Notes: generated by a model not told the origin, from the sequence alone. Shown: positions 1 to 7,934, counted from the stretch's first letter. The stretch is 54,900 nucleotides of DNA from Anaerocolumna aminovalerica (GCF_900115365.1 NZ_FOWD01000030.1:1-54900); one strand, 5' to 3'. A program made the numbers and translations.

Positions 1-122
<122 letters not shown>

Positions 123-423
123 AAAGTTTAATCGTTCAGAATTAACATTGGCTTGTTTTAAGAATTAAAACAAACGTTAAATCCAATGAATTATTAATTC
201 ATTACTGTTTTTAAGGTTGTACCTATAATAAATAGATACGGTTCGTTATAAATCAGTCATTGAATCAAGTTCAATGCTTTTCTATAATATGAAAATTTTA
301 TTAGAATTTTCAGGGTTGTTTCACTGTTCAGTTATCAATGTTCTAACCTGTTAGAAACAGGTTTTCTGCTTACCTTTTTACTGCTTGTCTTCTTAGTAAG
401 CATTGTTGGTGTCTCACACCAGC
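123..423 (-). other. rRNA leader (about 300 nt, non-coding)
   Basis: This stretch lies between the likely transcription start and mature 16S. It holds no ORF. Short hairpins are visible: AACCTG/CAGGTT around 345-363, CATTGAA/TTCAATG near 263-281, and AATGAATTAATAATTCATT near 185-203. The last is a candidate for the base of the 16S processing stem. I could not identify a boxA with certainty. Confidence 0.6.
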
Positions 424-429
424 TCGACT

Positions 430-458
430 ATCTTATCACACTTAAAGGGACTTGTCAA
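430..458 (-). promoter_or_regulatory. rRNA operon promoter
   Basis: On the minus strand TTGACA (453-458) and TAAGAT (430-435) are separated by exactly 17 nt, a near-consensus sigma-A promoter about 310 nt upstream of mature 16S. An AT-rich tract lies just upstream, as expected of an UP element. Confidence 0.85.
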
Positions 459-496
459 CAACTTTTTTTAAAAGTTTTTTACTTGATAAGTTATAA

Positions 497-585
497 CGGA
501 GAAGGAGGGATTTGAACCCTCGCGCCGCTATTAACGACCTACTCCCTTTCCAGGGGAGCCCCTTCAGCCTCTTGGGTACTTCTCC
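497..585 (-). tRNA. tRNA-Ser (anticodon GGA)
   Basis: The minus strand folds as a class II tRNA. The acceptor stem is GGAGAAG/CTTCTCC, the anticodon loop CTGGAAA gives anticodon GGA, the variable arm is long, and the T-loop is GGTTCAAATCC. It has 89 nt including the discriminator G. CCA is not encoded. It sits between tRNA-Ser(UGA) and the rRNA promoter. Confidence 0.95.
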
Positions 586-625
586 AAATTAAGCTGATAA
601 TTAAGTCATATTCAACAATAAAATT

Positions 626-643
626 GCACCAATTAATTGGTGC
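626..643 (-). repeat. Perfect 18-bp palindrome between the two tRNA-Ser genes
   Basis: GCACCAATTAATTGGTGC is a perfect palindrome in the spacer between the tRNA genes. On the minus strand it is followed by the moderately T-rich AATTTTATTG, so it could be a weak terminator or processing signal for the upstream tRNA. It lacks a strong U tract. Confidence 0.5.
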
Positions 644-653
644 TTATTGTTAG

Positions 654-739
654 CGGAGAAGGTGGGATTCGAACCCACGGCCCCTTACGGAGTCACCGGT
701 TTTCAAGACCGGCTCCTTAAACCACTCGGACACCTCTCC
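654..739 (-). tRNA. tRNA-Ser (anticodon UGA)
   Basis: Class II tRNA on the minus strand. The acceptor stem is GGAGAGG/CCTTCTCC-like with one imperfect pair, the anticodon loop CTTGAAA gives UGA, the long variable arm is GC-rich, and the T-loop is GGTTCGAATCC. Length is 86 nt; CCA is not encoded. It is first in transcription order and has its own promoter. Confidence 0.95.
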
Positions 740-754
740 GGACGTTGCTTGAAC

Positions 755-783
755 AGTATAACAAACGTAAAAGAATATGTCAA
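755..783 (-). promoter_or_regulatory. Promoter of the tRNA-Ser genes
   Basis: Minus strand TTGACA (778-783), 17-nt spacer, TATACT (755-760). The -10 box lies 15 nt upstream of the tRNA-Ser(UGA) 5' end. It overlaps no gene, and the ispD stop codon is about 30 nt further upstream. Confidence 0.85.
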
Positions 784-814
784 GTATTTTTCAAAACTTT
801 TTTAATACTATTTT

Positions 815-1519
815 TTACCACATTCTACTAAGAATACTTTGTCCAATTATAAGGTCATCTGGAGTGGTTATCTTAATATTAGTGTAATCTCCCATAACTA
901 ATTTAACCGGGAAATTTAGTGTATATTCCACTACCATAGCATCATCTGTTATCTTCAGGTTCTCTTGATTATTCTTAAATAACATTTCATATGCTCTTTT
1001 TATAATCTCATAAGAAAACGCTTGAGGAGTTTGAACTGCCCACACCTTGTCTCTGTTAGGAGTCTCCATTACTATACCTTCTTCATTAACAATCTTCACT
1101 GTATCTTTTGAAGGTACTCCAACAACACAAGCATTATAGGTCCCTACTTCTTCAATGGTTCTATTAATAGTTTCTAAACTTATGAAAGGCCTTGCCCCAT
1201 CATGTATTAAAATATAATCTGCATAATTTATAACATTTAATCCTTTAAAAACAGAATGATACCGTTCTGATCCACCTTCTAAGATCTTCCTGACCTTCTT
1301 AAATTTAAACTTGTCAACAATTTCTTCACGGCAATATTCTATTTCACCATTGCCTACCACAAGAATTATCTCATCTACATTACTTTCTTCAAAGGTTTTC
1401 AAAGAATAATACAGTATTGGTTTATCCTGCAGAACCAAGTATTGCTTTGGTATATTACTTTCCATTCTCTTCCCAGTACCTGCTGCCAAAATTATAGCCA
1501 CAATCTTTTTATGTTCCAT
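815..1519 (-). CDS. ispD: 2-C-methyl-D-erythritol 4-phosphate cytidylyltransferase
   Basis: Third enzyme of the MEP isoprenoid pathway: transfers CMP from CTP to methylerythritol phosphate in the cytosol. Family signatures are present in order: N-terminal LAAGTGKRM nucleotide loop with PKQY, then IHDGARP, the TPQ motif, TDDA, and the C-terminal IKITTPDDL. Length (234 residues) is normal. I chose the ATG at 1519 because AAGGATTGACA precedes it well; a TTG two codons earlier abuts the ribosome binding site. Minus-strand neighbours are tsaD upstream and the tRNA-Ser genes downstream. No other MEP gene is in the window. Confidence 0.95.
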   Translation of the reverse strand: MEHKKIVAIILAAGTGKRMESNIPKQYLVLQDKPILYYSLKTFEESNVDEIILVVGNGEIEYCREEIVDKFKFKKVRKILEGGSERYHSVFKGLNVINYADYILIHDGARPFISLETINRTIEEVGTYNACVVGVPSKDTVKIVNEEGIVMETPNRDKVWAVQTPQAFSYEIIKRAYEMLFKNNQENLKITDDAMVVEYTLNFPVKLVMGDYTNIKITTPDDLIIGQSILSRMW

Positions 1520-1588
1520 TGTCAATCCTTTCAGATAATGTTTCCATCATTTTACCCTCATATTAACACGTTAAAAAGTATGCCGTTT

Positions 1589-2623
1589 TTATCTCTGTCC
1601 AATCTTTAGATTAGGAACCGCATTTAAGTCTAATCCATGTCTTGTCCCTTTTATAAATTCATAATAAGCTGCTACCCCAATCATTGCCGCATTATCGGTG
1701 CAATAAATAGGGGAAGGATAACATAATTTTATACCTTGCTCCTTACAGCCATCACTCATAGCTTTACGCAGTGCCGAATTAGCAGCCACTCCTCCTGCTA
1801 TGGCTATTTGATCTAAATTAAAATCTTTTGCTGCTGCTATAGTATTCCTAACCAACACATCAACAACTGCATCTTGAAAAGAGGCGGCAATATCGGCACG
1901 ATTTACCTCTTCCTTTTTCATCTCACAAGAATTTAAGTAATTTAATACCGCAGACTTAACTCCGCTAAAACTAAAGTCATAGGGGGAACCTTCTATATGA
2001 GCTCTTGGAAATACAATCCCCTTCTTGTTCCCTTCTTTAGCCAGCTTGTCAATCTTAGGTCCGCCGGGATAGCCTAGACCTATGGCTCTTGCCACTTTAT
2101 CAAAGGCCTCTCCGGCGGCATCATCCCTGGTCCTTCCTATAATTTCATAAACTCCATAATCTTTCACTATCACTAAATGGGTATGACCCCCGGATACAAT
2201 CAGACATAAAAATGGAGGTTGTAAATCATTGTGTTCAATATAATTGGCCGATACATGACCCTCTATATGATGCACACCTACTAATGGCTTCCCGGTTCCG
2301 TAACTAATGGCTTTTGCCTCAGCCACTCCTACTAATAGTGCACCAACCAGCCCCGGGCCATAAGTTACACCAATTGCATCTATATCCTGAAGGGTAACAT
2401 TGGCTTCAGAAAGCGCTTGTTTTATTACCTGATTTATTTTTTCAATATGCTTTCTGGATGCTATCTCCGGAACTACTCCGCCATATAAAGTATGCAGAGC
2501 AATCTGAGAGGAGATTACATTGGATAAAATAGTTCTTCCATTTTTGACGACTGCTGCTGCTGTTTCATCACAGGAAGATTCTATGGCTAATATATTAATA
2601 TTATTATTCATTTTTATACCCAT
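1589..2623 (-). CDS. tsaD: tRNA N6-threonylcarbamoyladenosine transferase subunit
   Basis: Catalytic subunit of the TsaBDE complex. It moves the threonylcarbamoyl group from threonylcarbamoyl-AMP to A37 of ANN-decoding tRNAs (t6A). It shows the ASKHA-type N-terminus ([11 protein letters not shown]), the metal-binding HxxxH around residues 119-123 (HHIEGH), and the conserved IVSGGHTHL and [10 protein letters not shown] blocks. Length of 344 residues is normal. No strong ribosome binding site precedes 2623; an alternative ATG at 2611 is equally plausible. The partner genes tsaB and tsaE lie 3.3-5.5 kb upstream on the same strand with unrelated genes between. A repeat-rich stretch (2668-2873) sits directly upstream. 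Confidence 0.96.
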   Translation of the reverse strand: MGIKMNNNINILAIESSCDETAAAVVKNGRTILSNVISSQIALHTLYGGVVPEIASRKHIEKINQVIKQALSEANVTLQDIDAIGVTYGPGLVGALLVGVAEAKAISYGTGKPLVGVHHIEGHVSANYIEHNDLQPPFLCLIVSGGHTHLVIVKDYGVYEIIGRTRDDAAGEAFDKVARAIGLGYPGGPKIDKLAKEGNKKGIVFPRAHIEGSPYDFSFSGVKSAVLNYLNSCEMKKEEVNRADIAASFQDAVVDVLVRNTIAAAKDFNLDQIAIAGGVAANSALRKAMSDGCKEQGIKLCYPSPIYCTDNAAMIGVAAYYEFIKGTRHGLDLNAVPNLKIGQR

Positions 2624-2667
2624 TCATATCATACCTTGTAAATATGATACCGCCACAAATAATCCGG

Positions 2668-2873
2668 TTGAAAGAATAATTATGTAACATTTTCCTACAT
2701 ATATATTTTCCTTCAACCATTGAAAGAATAATTCTGTAGTATCTTTCTACATATATATTTTCTTCTACTTTTGAAAGAATAATTTTGTAGCATCTTTTTA
2801 TACATACATTTTCTTTCTACCTTTGAAAGAATCTCTTTGTGACAACCTTTCTATTTTTCTTTCAATATGATAC
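2668..2873. repeat. Four degenerate tandem copies of a ~52-bp repeat
   Basis: Copies beginning TTGAAAGAAT start at 2668, 2720, 2771 and 2823 (steps of 52, 51 and 52). Each carries the shared blocks TTGAAAGAATAATTNTGTA and CATCTTTNTACATATAT-like, and the last copy is the most diverged. The array ends with TTCTTTCAA, the inverse of the unit start. It fills most of the gap between the hypothetical gene (ends 2995) and tsaD. Confidence 0.8.
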
Positions 2874-2886
2874 CACTTCTAAACAT

Positions 2887-2950
2887 GGTCATGCTGAGTG
2901 AAGAAATTCAAAATGAAATTAATATGAATTCTTCGAAATGGAACATGATC
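2887..2950. repeat. Imperfect inverted repeat
   Basis: GGTCATG...GAAGAAATTC and GAATTCTTCG...CATGATC form an imperfect stem of about 25 nt per arm. It lies downstream of the 2995-3621 gene on the minus strand and has no U tract. The left arm TCATGCTGAGTGAAG resembles the arm of the element at 35400-35459, so it may be a degraded intergenic palindrome of the same kind. Confidence 0.4.
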
Positions 2951-2994
2951 CCCTATTGTTAAGAAGTTTTATTCGAACTAATCTCAGGAATGTT

Positions 2995-3621
2995 TTATTC
3001 TGCACTTGTTTTTTCTGATGCCTTCCATCCCAATATTTTCCAGCTCCCCTGTTCATCTTTTCTTAAAATAAAATCTTCATATAGTTTAGAATAACTGTCT
3101 TTTTCTTTAATGGTATACCCTGCGGTAAGGGAAGCATATTCTCTGTCATCTTTGGTCCAGTATTTAACATTATTACTGTCTTCAATTATCTCATTCATAA
3201 CATTTCGTTTGGCACTTTTATATTCAGTAATTTCAACTTTTAATTCTAACAGATAATCTTCATAAGAATTATTAGCCAATAGTTCCTCATCATACAAATT
3301 ACAGATTTGTTTAGCTAATTGATTCACTTGTTCATCTGTAAGGTTTTCATTATAAAAATACTTTATAATTCTTGTATATAGCTTTATGACTTCCCTTGGA
3401 GAAGAGGGATAATCCTCCTCAAAATCCTTAGTTAATAATAGCTCTAATTCCGTCTTGTTGGAAGAAGATTTTTCTATAATCGGTTTTGTACTAGTACTTA
3501 GCCTAAAATAGATCGCTACTATAGCTATGCCAAATATAAGCATCATTCCAAAGGTATTTGCGGTTCTTCTCTTTGATTTCTTCATACTGGTATTTGCGGT
3601 TCTTCTTTTTGATTTCTTCAT
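2995..3621 (-). CDS. Membrane-anchored hypothetical protein
   Basis: 208 residues. After a basic start come a single membrane segment (about residues 24-41), a Ser/Lys linker, and a soluble, charged domain of about 150 residues with a C-terminal WKILGWKAS block. The fold is probably extracytoplasmic. It resembles small Lachnospiraceae proteins filed as DUF6715, but this is from memory and tentative. The first 12 residues (MKKSKRRTANT plus one) occur twice in tandem. The ATG at 3621 has the only good ribosome binding site (GGGAGGCAAAT), so the outer copy is the start. Function unknown. Confidence 0.7.
   Translation of the reverse strand: MKKSKRRTANTSMKKSKRRTANTFGMMLIFGIAIVAIYFRLSTSTKPIIEKSSSNKTELELLLTKDFEEDYPSSPREVIKLYTRIIKYFYNENLTDEQVNQLAKQICNLYDEELLANNSYEDYLLELKVEITEYKSAKRNVMNEIIEDSNNVKYWTKDDREYASLTAGYTIKEKDSYSKLYEDFILRKDEQGSWKILGWKASEKTSAE
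3550..3621 (-). repeat. 36-bp tandem duplication of the gene start
   Basis: The blocks 3550-3585 and 3586-3621 match almost exactly over 34 bp (one T/C difference plus changed edges). Each encodes MKKSKRRTANT. The ribosome binding site precedes only the outer copy. Confidence 0.9.
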
Positions 3622-3715
3622 ATTTGCCTCCCATCACCCCAGTTTTTAAATTAGTTGGGATTTGTAATTATTTATTTTGTCTTTAAGAAGATCAAATAAG
3701 GTAATTTACAAAGAA

Positions 3716-4630
3716 TCATTCATTGGGATCAAACTGCAACGTAATGCTCTTTCTATCTTTTCCGGCTTTTACATTAGGAAAGATATCTTTAATATCCTTT
3801 ATAAATTCTTCCGGTCTAATTAAAGACGGGCTATAGTGAGTCAGCCAAAGTTCCTGAACCTCTGCTTCTTTTGCTAATTGAGCGGCTTCATGAAATGTCA
3901 TGTGCTTATGCTCTCTTGCTTTGTCTTCTTTGTCCTTTTCACCATACATGCCTTCACATATAAATAAATCGGCATTTTTTGCATTTTCCACAATAGAAGA
4001 AACCGGTCTGGTATCTGTACAATAAGTTAATTTTATTCCTTTACGCTTTGGTCCCAATACCATATCAGGTGTATAGATTTGCCCATCTGCCTCAATAGTA
4101 GTGCCTTTTTGCAGCTGATTCCATAAATTCTGAGGAATGTTGTTTTCCTGTGCTTTCTCCGGAAAAAATCTTCCAGTACGTTCTATAATAATACTATATC
4201 CATAACAAACTACATTATGATTAACACGGAATGCCTGAATAACATAACCGTTTATCCGTATTTCCTCCATTGGACCCGATAATTCAATAAAGCGAATGTC
4301 AAATGGAAGTTCCGGTGCAATGACACGAAGTGAATTAACAACCCTTTCCAGACCTTTCGGGCCAATCATGGTAACCGGCTCTGTTCTGTCTGCATTCCCC
4401 ATAGATAATAACAAACCCGGCAAACCGCTTATATGATCCCCATGATAATGGGTAAAACAAATAATATCTATGGAATGAAAACTCCATCCCTTTTCTTTTA
4501 TGGTAATTTGGGTCCCCTCCCCACAATCAATTAATAGATTGGAACCATTGTATCTAGTCATTAACGCCGTAAGCCATCGGTTTGGCAATGGCATCATGCC
4601 GCTTGTACCAAGCAAACAAACATCTAACAT
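3716..4630 (-). CDS. rnz: Ribonuclease Z (tRNA 3' endonuclease)
   Basis: Metallo-beta-lactamase-fold nuclease that removes 3' trailers from tRNA precursors. Most important for tRNAs without encoded CCA, such as the two tRNA-Ser genes here. The N-terminus LGTSGMMPLPNRWLTA and the zinc motif HYHGDHISGLPG (HxHxDH variant as in RNase Z) are diagnostic. Further ligands are seen in VNHNVVCYGY, LTYCTDTRP and the C-terminal ELWLTHYSPS block. 304 residues is the normal short-form length. The ATG at 4630 is preceded by GAGGTAATTAC. Confidence 0.96.
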   Translation of the reverse strand: MLDVCLLGTSGMMPLPNRWLTALMTRYNGSNLLIDCGEGTQITIKEKGWSFHSIDIICFTHYHGDHISGLPGLLLSMGNADRTEPVTMIGPKGLERVVNSLRVIAPELPFDIRFIELSGPMEEIRINGYVIQAFRVNHNVVCYGYSIIIERTGRFFPEKAQENNIPQNLWNQLQKGTTIEADGQIYTPDMVLGPKRKGIKLTYCTDTRPVSSIVENAKNADLFICEGMYGEKDKEDKAREHKHMTFHEAAQLAKEAEVQELWLTHYSPSLIRPEEFIKDIKDIFPNVKAGKDRKSITLQFDPNE

Positions 4631-4728
4631 GTAATTACCTCACTTATTTTCAAATTATATATTCAAATATTTATACACTCTTTCATTGCTTTTATACTCT
4701 CAAATTTCCCTTATCTGTTATAAAACGT

Positions 4729-4842
4729 TTATATTCTTTCCACCAGCTTACGCTTTTTGGGACTGTAAACAAAGAGATTACCCCTTACTGTCTTTAGCAC
4801 CATAATAGCATAACCAATAGGTAGAATCAATAAAGGGTTCAT
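4729..4842 (-). CDS. Possible 37-residue membrane miniprotein
   Basis: An open frame starting MNPLLILPIGYAIMVLKTVR has a short hydrophobic N-terminus and a basic tail (PKKRKL). A promoter-like TTGATT-N17-TACTAT lies about 30 nt upstream on the minus strand. No clear Shine-Dalgarno sequence precedes the ATG, so translation is doubtful. It sits in the 355-bp gap between the zinc-ribbon gene and rnz, after the terminator at 4911-4950. This gap holds no other gene. Confidence 0.25.
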   Translation of the reverse strand: MNPLLILPIGYAIMVLKTVRGNLFVYSPKKRKLVERI

Positions 4843-4910
4843 GAATAGAGAACTTTTTTTACAATACAAAATAGTAACACAACCTGTATTTATAATCAAT
4901 TTATTTATAG

Positions 4911-4950
4911 AAAAAGGAGAAGGGATTATTCCTGTTTCCCTTCTCCTTTT
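4911..4950 (-). terminator. Intrinsic terminator after the zinc-ribbon gene
   Basis: The stem GGAGAAGGGA/TCCCTTCTCC has an 11-nt loop and is flanked by A and T tracts on both sides, so it could stop transcription in either direction. It lies 35 nt beyond the stop of the minus-strand gene at 4985. Confidence 0.85.
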
Positions 4951-4984
4951 ACTTGTATATGAATTAAATTTCTTTTATTAATAA

Positions 4985-5251
4985 TTATAAAACTTCTTTC
5001 TTATCTATTACTTTAATTGGTATCTTAAATGTTGAAATTAATTCTTCATAGCATTCTTCACAAATATTAAATTTATGAACTTCAAGATCTTTCTTTGAAA
5101 AATATCCCCACTCCTTAGAAGCTTCAAATACATCTTCTTCTAATATTCCATTCTTCGTTTTTATTTTCTTTCCGCAAACATTGCAATACATATCGATTAA
5201 CTTTATATCCTTTGATTTTACACCACTTAATGCGCTCATGTTCCTTTCCAT
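4985..5251 (-). CDS. Small zinc-ribbon protein, function unknown
   Basis: 88 residues with two CxxC knuckles, CNVC and CEEC, about 45 residues apart. Between them lies the KEWGYFSKKDLEVHKFNI block, which I recall as common in small uncharacterised Clostridia proteins. I chose the ATG at 5251 because AGGAGG with 7-nt spacing precedes it; the frame is open 14 codons further upstream but without a ribosome binding site there. A structural zinc role is inferred. It lies between rimI and rnz and is followed by a strong terminator. Confidence 0.75.
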   Translation of the reverse strand: MERNMSALSGVKSKDIKLIDMYCNVCGKKIKTKNGILEEDVFEASKEWGYFSKKDLEVHKFNICEECYEELISTFKIPIKVIDKKEVL

Positions 5252-5336
5252 CCTTATCCCTCCTACGAACTTGGACCAACTGCTTACTCTCATTATACCT
5301 TTATTAGTGGTATTTTTACAGTGGGAATTCTTGTCA

Positions 5337-5765
5337 CTATAGCCACATGATTAACCCATCTTCTGTTGGTGCTTCATAAAAGTTTTTACGGATTCCGGCA
5401 TCCTGAAAGCCAAGCCCATGATATAAGGCAATTGCAGACAGATTACTTACCCGCACTTCCAAAGTAAAAGATTCCAGCTCTTTGCTTCTTCCAATACTTA
5501 TCAGAGTTTGCAGCATTTCCCTGGCAACGCCTTTGTTTCGGTAGGAGTAATCTACTGCTACATTATTTATCTGTCCTTCTCCGGCAACTCCCCACAATCC
5601 GCAATAAGCTATGATTTTACTATCCTGTTCTACTACCAGGTAGATATTATGAGCCTCTTGTATTGATTTACTAAAATCTTCTTTGCTCCAGGGTCTGGAG
5701 AATATTCTGCATTCCATTTCATGTACAAATGGAATATCTGCTTCTTCCATAGGCCTTATAACCAT
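5337..5765 (-). CDS. rimI: Ribosomal protein S18 alanine N-acetyltransferase family
   Basis: GNAT acetyltransferase of about 142 residues. VIRPMEEADIPFVHEME starts the fold. The acetyl-CoA loop is VDYSYRNKGVAREML (Q/RxxGxG/A type). C-terminal SNLSAIALYHGLGF plus FYEAPTEDGLIM is typical of RimI. I chose the ATG at 5765, preceded by GTGAGG; a TTG seven codons upstream would extend it. Linkage to tsaE-tsaB is the classical arrangement in Firmicutes. Natural substrate is inferred from family and context. Confidence 0.88.
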   Translation of the reverse strand: MVIRPMEEADIPFVHEMECRIFSRPWSKEDFSKSIQEAHNIYLVVEQDSKIIAYCGLWGVAGEGQINNVAVDYSYRNKGVAREMLQTLISIGRSKELESFTLEVRVSNLSAIALYHGLGFQDAGIRKNFYEAPTEDGLIMWL

Positions 5766-5812
5766 CTGCTTTTTCCTCACTTCCAAACATGTCGCTTCAG
5801 CGGCACAAACAA

Positions 5813-5898
5813 CCAGTGAGAAGAACGCTGCTTTGGCGTCCTTCCAGTGCGAAACTTAGAAATACCTAGTCATCGTACTTTGCTGACTTAGAATTTCT
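5813..5898. repeat. Two imperfect hairpins between rimI and tsaB
   Basis: The first hairpin pairs GAAGAACGC with GCGTCCTTC (5813-5849). The second pairs AGAAAT...AGTCA with TGACT...ATTTCT (5858-5898) and runs into the tsaB stop codon. They fill a 122-bp gap in a cluster whose genes are otherwise nearly contiguous. Could be a small inserted palindrome or an mRNA-stability element. Confidence 0.4.
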
Positions 5899-6613
5899 GT
5901 TCACACTTATTGCTTTGCTGTTTTTCCGCCAGTTCTCTCTCTGCTTGTGACAGTCTTAGATAGGTTGGCTGATGCAAGTCCGCATCCTCCCCTAACCCCT
6001 TCTTAAAATAAATTACCCCTAAAGCGCCAATTGCTCCAGCACGTTGTTTTGATAAATGAAGGGGCGCAAAACTATAGGGAACTTTCATAAGTGTTTTTAA
6101 TTGTTCCTGATAAACTTCTACACCATCTCCTAAGAATATAACAGCCCGTCCAATTCCATTAATCTTTTCGGCAATTTCATCAATTCCAATTGCCTGCTGG
6201 GGTTCCACAGATACAAATTCTGTATTCTTAAATTCATACAAGCCTGTATAAACCTGATTTCGCCTTGCATCCATAATGGGGCAGATTAATTTATCCGTTC
6301 CAAATAAATTAAAAGCCATTCCTTCTAATGTTGGAACGGGAATGATTGGTTTATTTAATGCCAAACCTAATCCCTTTGCTGTGGAAGATCCGATTCTAAG
6401 ACCTGTAAAGGAACCCGGTCCTGCTGCCACCGCAATAGCATCAATATCCTTAATATCTAATTCTATCATCTTCACAATTTCATCAAGCATAGGTAATAAT
6501 GTTTGTGAATGGGTCTTCTTGTGATTAATTGTATATTCCGCCAATAGTTGTTCTTCCGATACAACTGCCACAGATGCAACTAAGCCGGAACTGTCTAACG
6601 CTAATATTTTCAT
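5888..6613 (-). CDS. tsaB: t6A synthesis scaffold protein TsaB
   Basis: Non-catalytic ASKHA paralogue of TsaD that forms the TsaB-TsaD dimer needed for t6A37 formation. ILALDSSGLVASVAV opens the fold, followed by the hallmark AVAAGPGSFTGLRIGSSTAKGL block and PVPTLEGMA. 241 residues is a normal length. The ATG at 6613 lies 2 nt after the tsaE stop, and its ribosome binding site (GGAGTAAAC) overlaps the end of tsaE, so the two are translationally coupled. rimI follows after two hairpins. Confidence 0.94.
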   Translation of the reverse strand: MKILALDSSGLVASVAVVSEEQLLAEYTINHKKTHSQTLLPMLDEIVKMIELDIKDIDAIAVAAGPGSFTGLRIGSSTAKGLGLALNKPIIPVPTLEGMAFNLFGTDKLICPIMDARRNQVYTGLYEFKNTEFVSVEPQQAIGIDEIAEKINGIGRAVIFLGDGVEVYQEQLKTLMKVPYSFAPLHLSKQRAGAIGALGVIYFKKGLGEDADLHQPTYLRLSQAERELAEKQQSNKCEQKF

Positions 6614-6615
6614 GT

Positions 6616-7044
6616 TTACTCCATTCCACCTATAGATATTCTTCTATAGTCAAAGCCTTTTTCCAAATCTTTTTCAATAGTAATTACAGTTCTATTGACG
6701 GGCAAGAGCTCCTCAATTAAATTGGACCACTCAATCAGGCAGACACCTTGTCCATAAAAATAATCTTCATATCCAATTTCCTGCATTTCATCAATGTCCT
6801 CAATGCGATATACATCAAAATGATAAAAGGGAAGCCTGCCTTCTTCGTAAACCTGAACAATTGTAAATGTAGGACTATTAACCGGTTCTTCAATACCTAA
6901 CCCCTTGGCAAAGCCTTGGGTGAAAACAGTTTTTCCGGTACCCAAATCTCCTAAAAGGCAATATACTTCTCCTGCCTTTGCCTTCTCTCCTAATTCCATA
7001 CCCAACTGATAGGTATCTTCCGTTTTAAAACTTTCTGCTATCAT
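6616..7044 (-). CDS. tsaE: t6A synthesis ATPase TsaE
   Basis: P-loop ATPase that regulates the TsaBD complex during threonylcarbamoyl transfer to tRNA. The Walker A motif LGDLGTGKT begins near residue 32. It is followed by TFTIVQVYEEGRLPFYHFDVYR, here split as SPTFTIVQVYEEG and FYHFDVYRI, and by CLIEWSNLIEELLP. 142 residues is the family size. It is first of the tsaE-tsaB-rimI run and lies downstream of the ribU terminator, so it probably has its own promoter in 7045-7100; I did not resolve one. Confidence 0.94.
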   Translation of the reverse strand: MIAESFKTEDTYQLGMELGEKAKAGEVYCLLGDLGTGKTVFTQGFAKGLGIEEPVNSPTFTIVQVYEEGRLPFYHFDVYRIEDIDEMQEIGYEDYFYGQGVCLIEWSNLIEELLPVNRTVITIEKDLEKGFDYRRISIGGME

Positions 7045-7099
7045 AATTTTTTATGGGCTCCCATCTTCTTTTCTAGTTGAAATTATAGCAGATTAGGCT

Positions 7100-7135
7100 A
7101 AAAAAACAAGAGACAGTTTTGTACAGTCTCTTGTT
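7100..7135 (-). terminator. Terminator of ribU
   Basis: Minus strand stem ACAAGAGAC/GTCTCTTGT with inner ACTGTACAAAACTGT-type pairing, followed directly by a run of T. It begins 14 nt after the ribU stop. Confidence 0.9.
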
Positions 7136-7147
7136 ACTAAATATTTA

Positions 7148-7798
7148 TTATGAACCTAACTTATTTTTTAAAAATCTATAAGTGTAATGACCTACTAGAC
7201 CTGTAAAGATACCTTTTACAATATTAAAGGGAGTAATTCCATAAAGTATTAAGGTAAATTTATCTTTAATAGCTGGAATTACAGCTGCTCCTGCAAGTAC
7301 ATTTTCCATGCCGCCATAAAGAGAAGCATATAATGGAACCGTTACAAAGTAGTTTACTAAAAAACCGGCAATTGTCATAGATATAGTTGCTGCACCAAAT
7401 GCTATAAAAGTTTTATGCTTGCTCTGCATTTTTTTATAAATGAAAGAAGCGGGAAAAACATAAGCAACACTGATTGCAAAGTTTGCTAATTCTCCAATCC
7501 CTGCTGTTTTGGTAGCTGTAATTGCTTTGATTAAATTCTTAATTAATTCAATTGTAATGCCGGCTATTGGCCCGTAGGTAAATCCACCGATAATTGCGGG
7601 AATATCGCTAAGTTCCAATCTTAAGAAACCTATGAATGGCGGTGATTCAAGAAGCATAAATACATAAGAAAGTGCGGATAGTAAACTGATTGTTACCATT
7701 GCCTTTGTTGTAAAGGATTTACTTTTTGCGGATGCAACCGACTTATTAACATGATTTTTACTTACATCTGCATTAACTTCATGTTTCGTTGTTTTCAT
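7148..7798 (-). CDS. ribU: ECF transporter S component for riboflavin
   Basis: Integral membrane substrate-binding subunit that imports riboflavin together with the shared EcfAA'T energy module, which is not in this window. 216 residues: a polar N-terminus of about 30, then five or six membrane segments. The LRLELSDIPAIIGGFTYGP block and the following IELIKNLIKA are RibU hallmarks. The FMN riboswitch upstream fixes the substrate assignment. The ATG at 7798 is preceded by AAGGAGATAGGAAT. Expression should fall when FMN is plentiful. Confidence 0.93.
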   Translation of the reverse strand: MKTTKHEVNADVSKNHVNKSVASAKSKSFTTKAMVTISLLSALSYVFMLLESPPFIGFLRLELSDIPAIIGGFTYGPIAGITIELIKNLIKAITATKTAGIGELANFAISVAYVFPASFIYKKMQSKHKTFIAFGAATISMTIAGFLVNYFVTVPLYASLYGGMENVLAGAAVIPAIKDKFTLILYGITPFNIVKGIFTGLVGHYTYRFLKNKLGS

Positions 7799-7865
7799 AT
7801 TCCTATCTCCTTTTGACTTAAAGGAAAATTCTTGGTTCCATCATGCGGCTTGGTATGTTCTGGAA

Positions 7866-7896
7866 ATAAAAAACCCGATTCATTATGAATCGGGGC
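7866..7896 (-). terminator. Riboswitch-controlled terminator of ribU
   Basis: Minus strand CCCGATTCA/TGAATCGGG stem followed by TTTTTTATTT, about 40 nt after the FMN aptamer and 70 nt before the ribU start. Its position makes it the expression platform: transcription stops when FMN is bound. Confidence 0.92.
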
Positions 7897-7934
7897 TATT
7901 ATCCAATAAATTGCATATCAAAAACATGCTTTTT

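Noticed and set aside
2668-2873. Tandem repeats considered as a CRISPR array
   Set aside because: Units abut without unique spacers, are degenerate, and no cas genes are present.
4582-4797. 71-residue plus-strand frame across the rnz start
   Set aside because: Overlaps the rnz 5' end antisense, without ribosome binding site or recognisable features.
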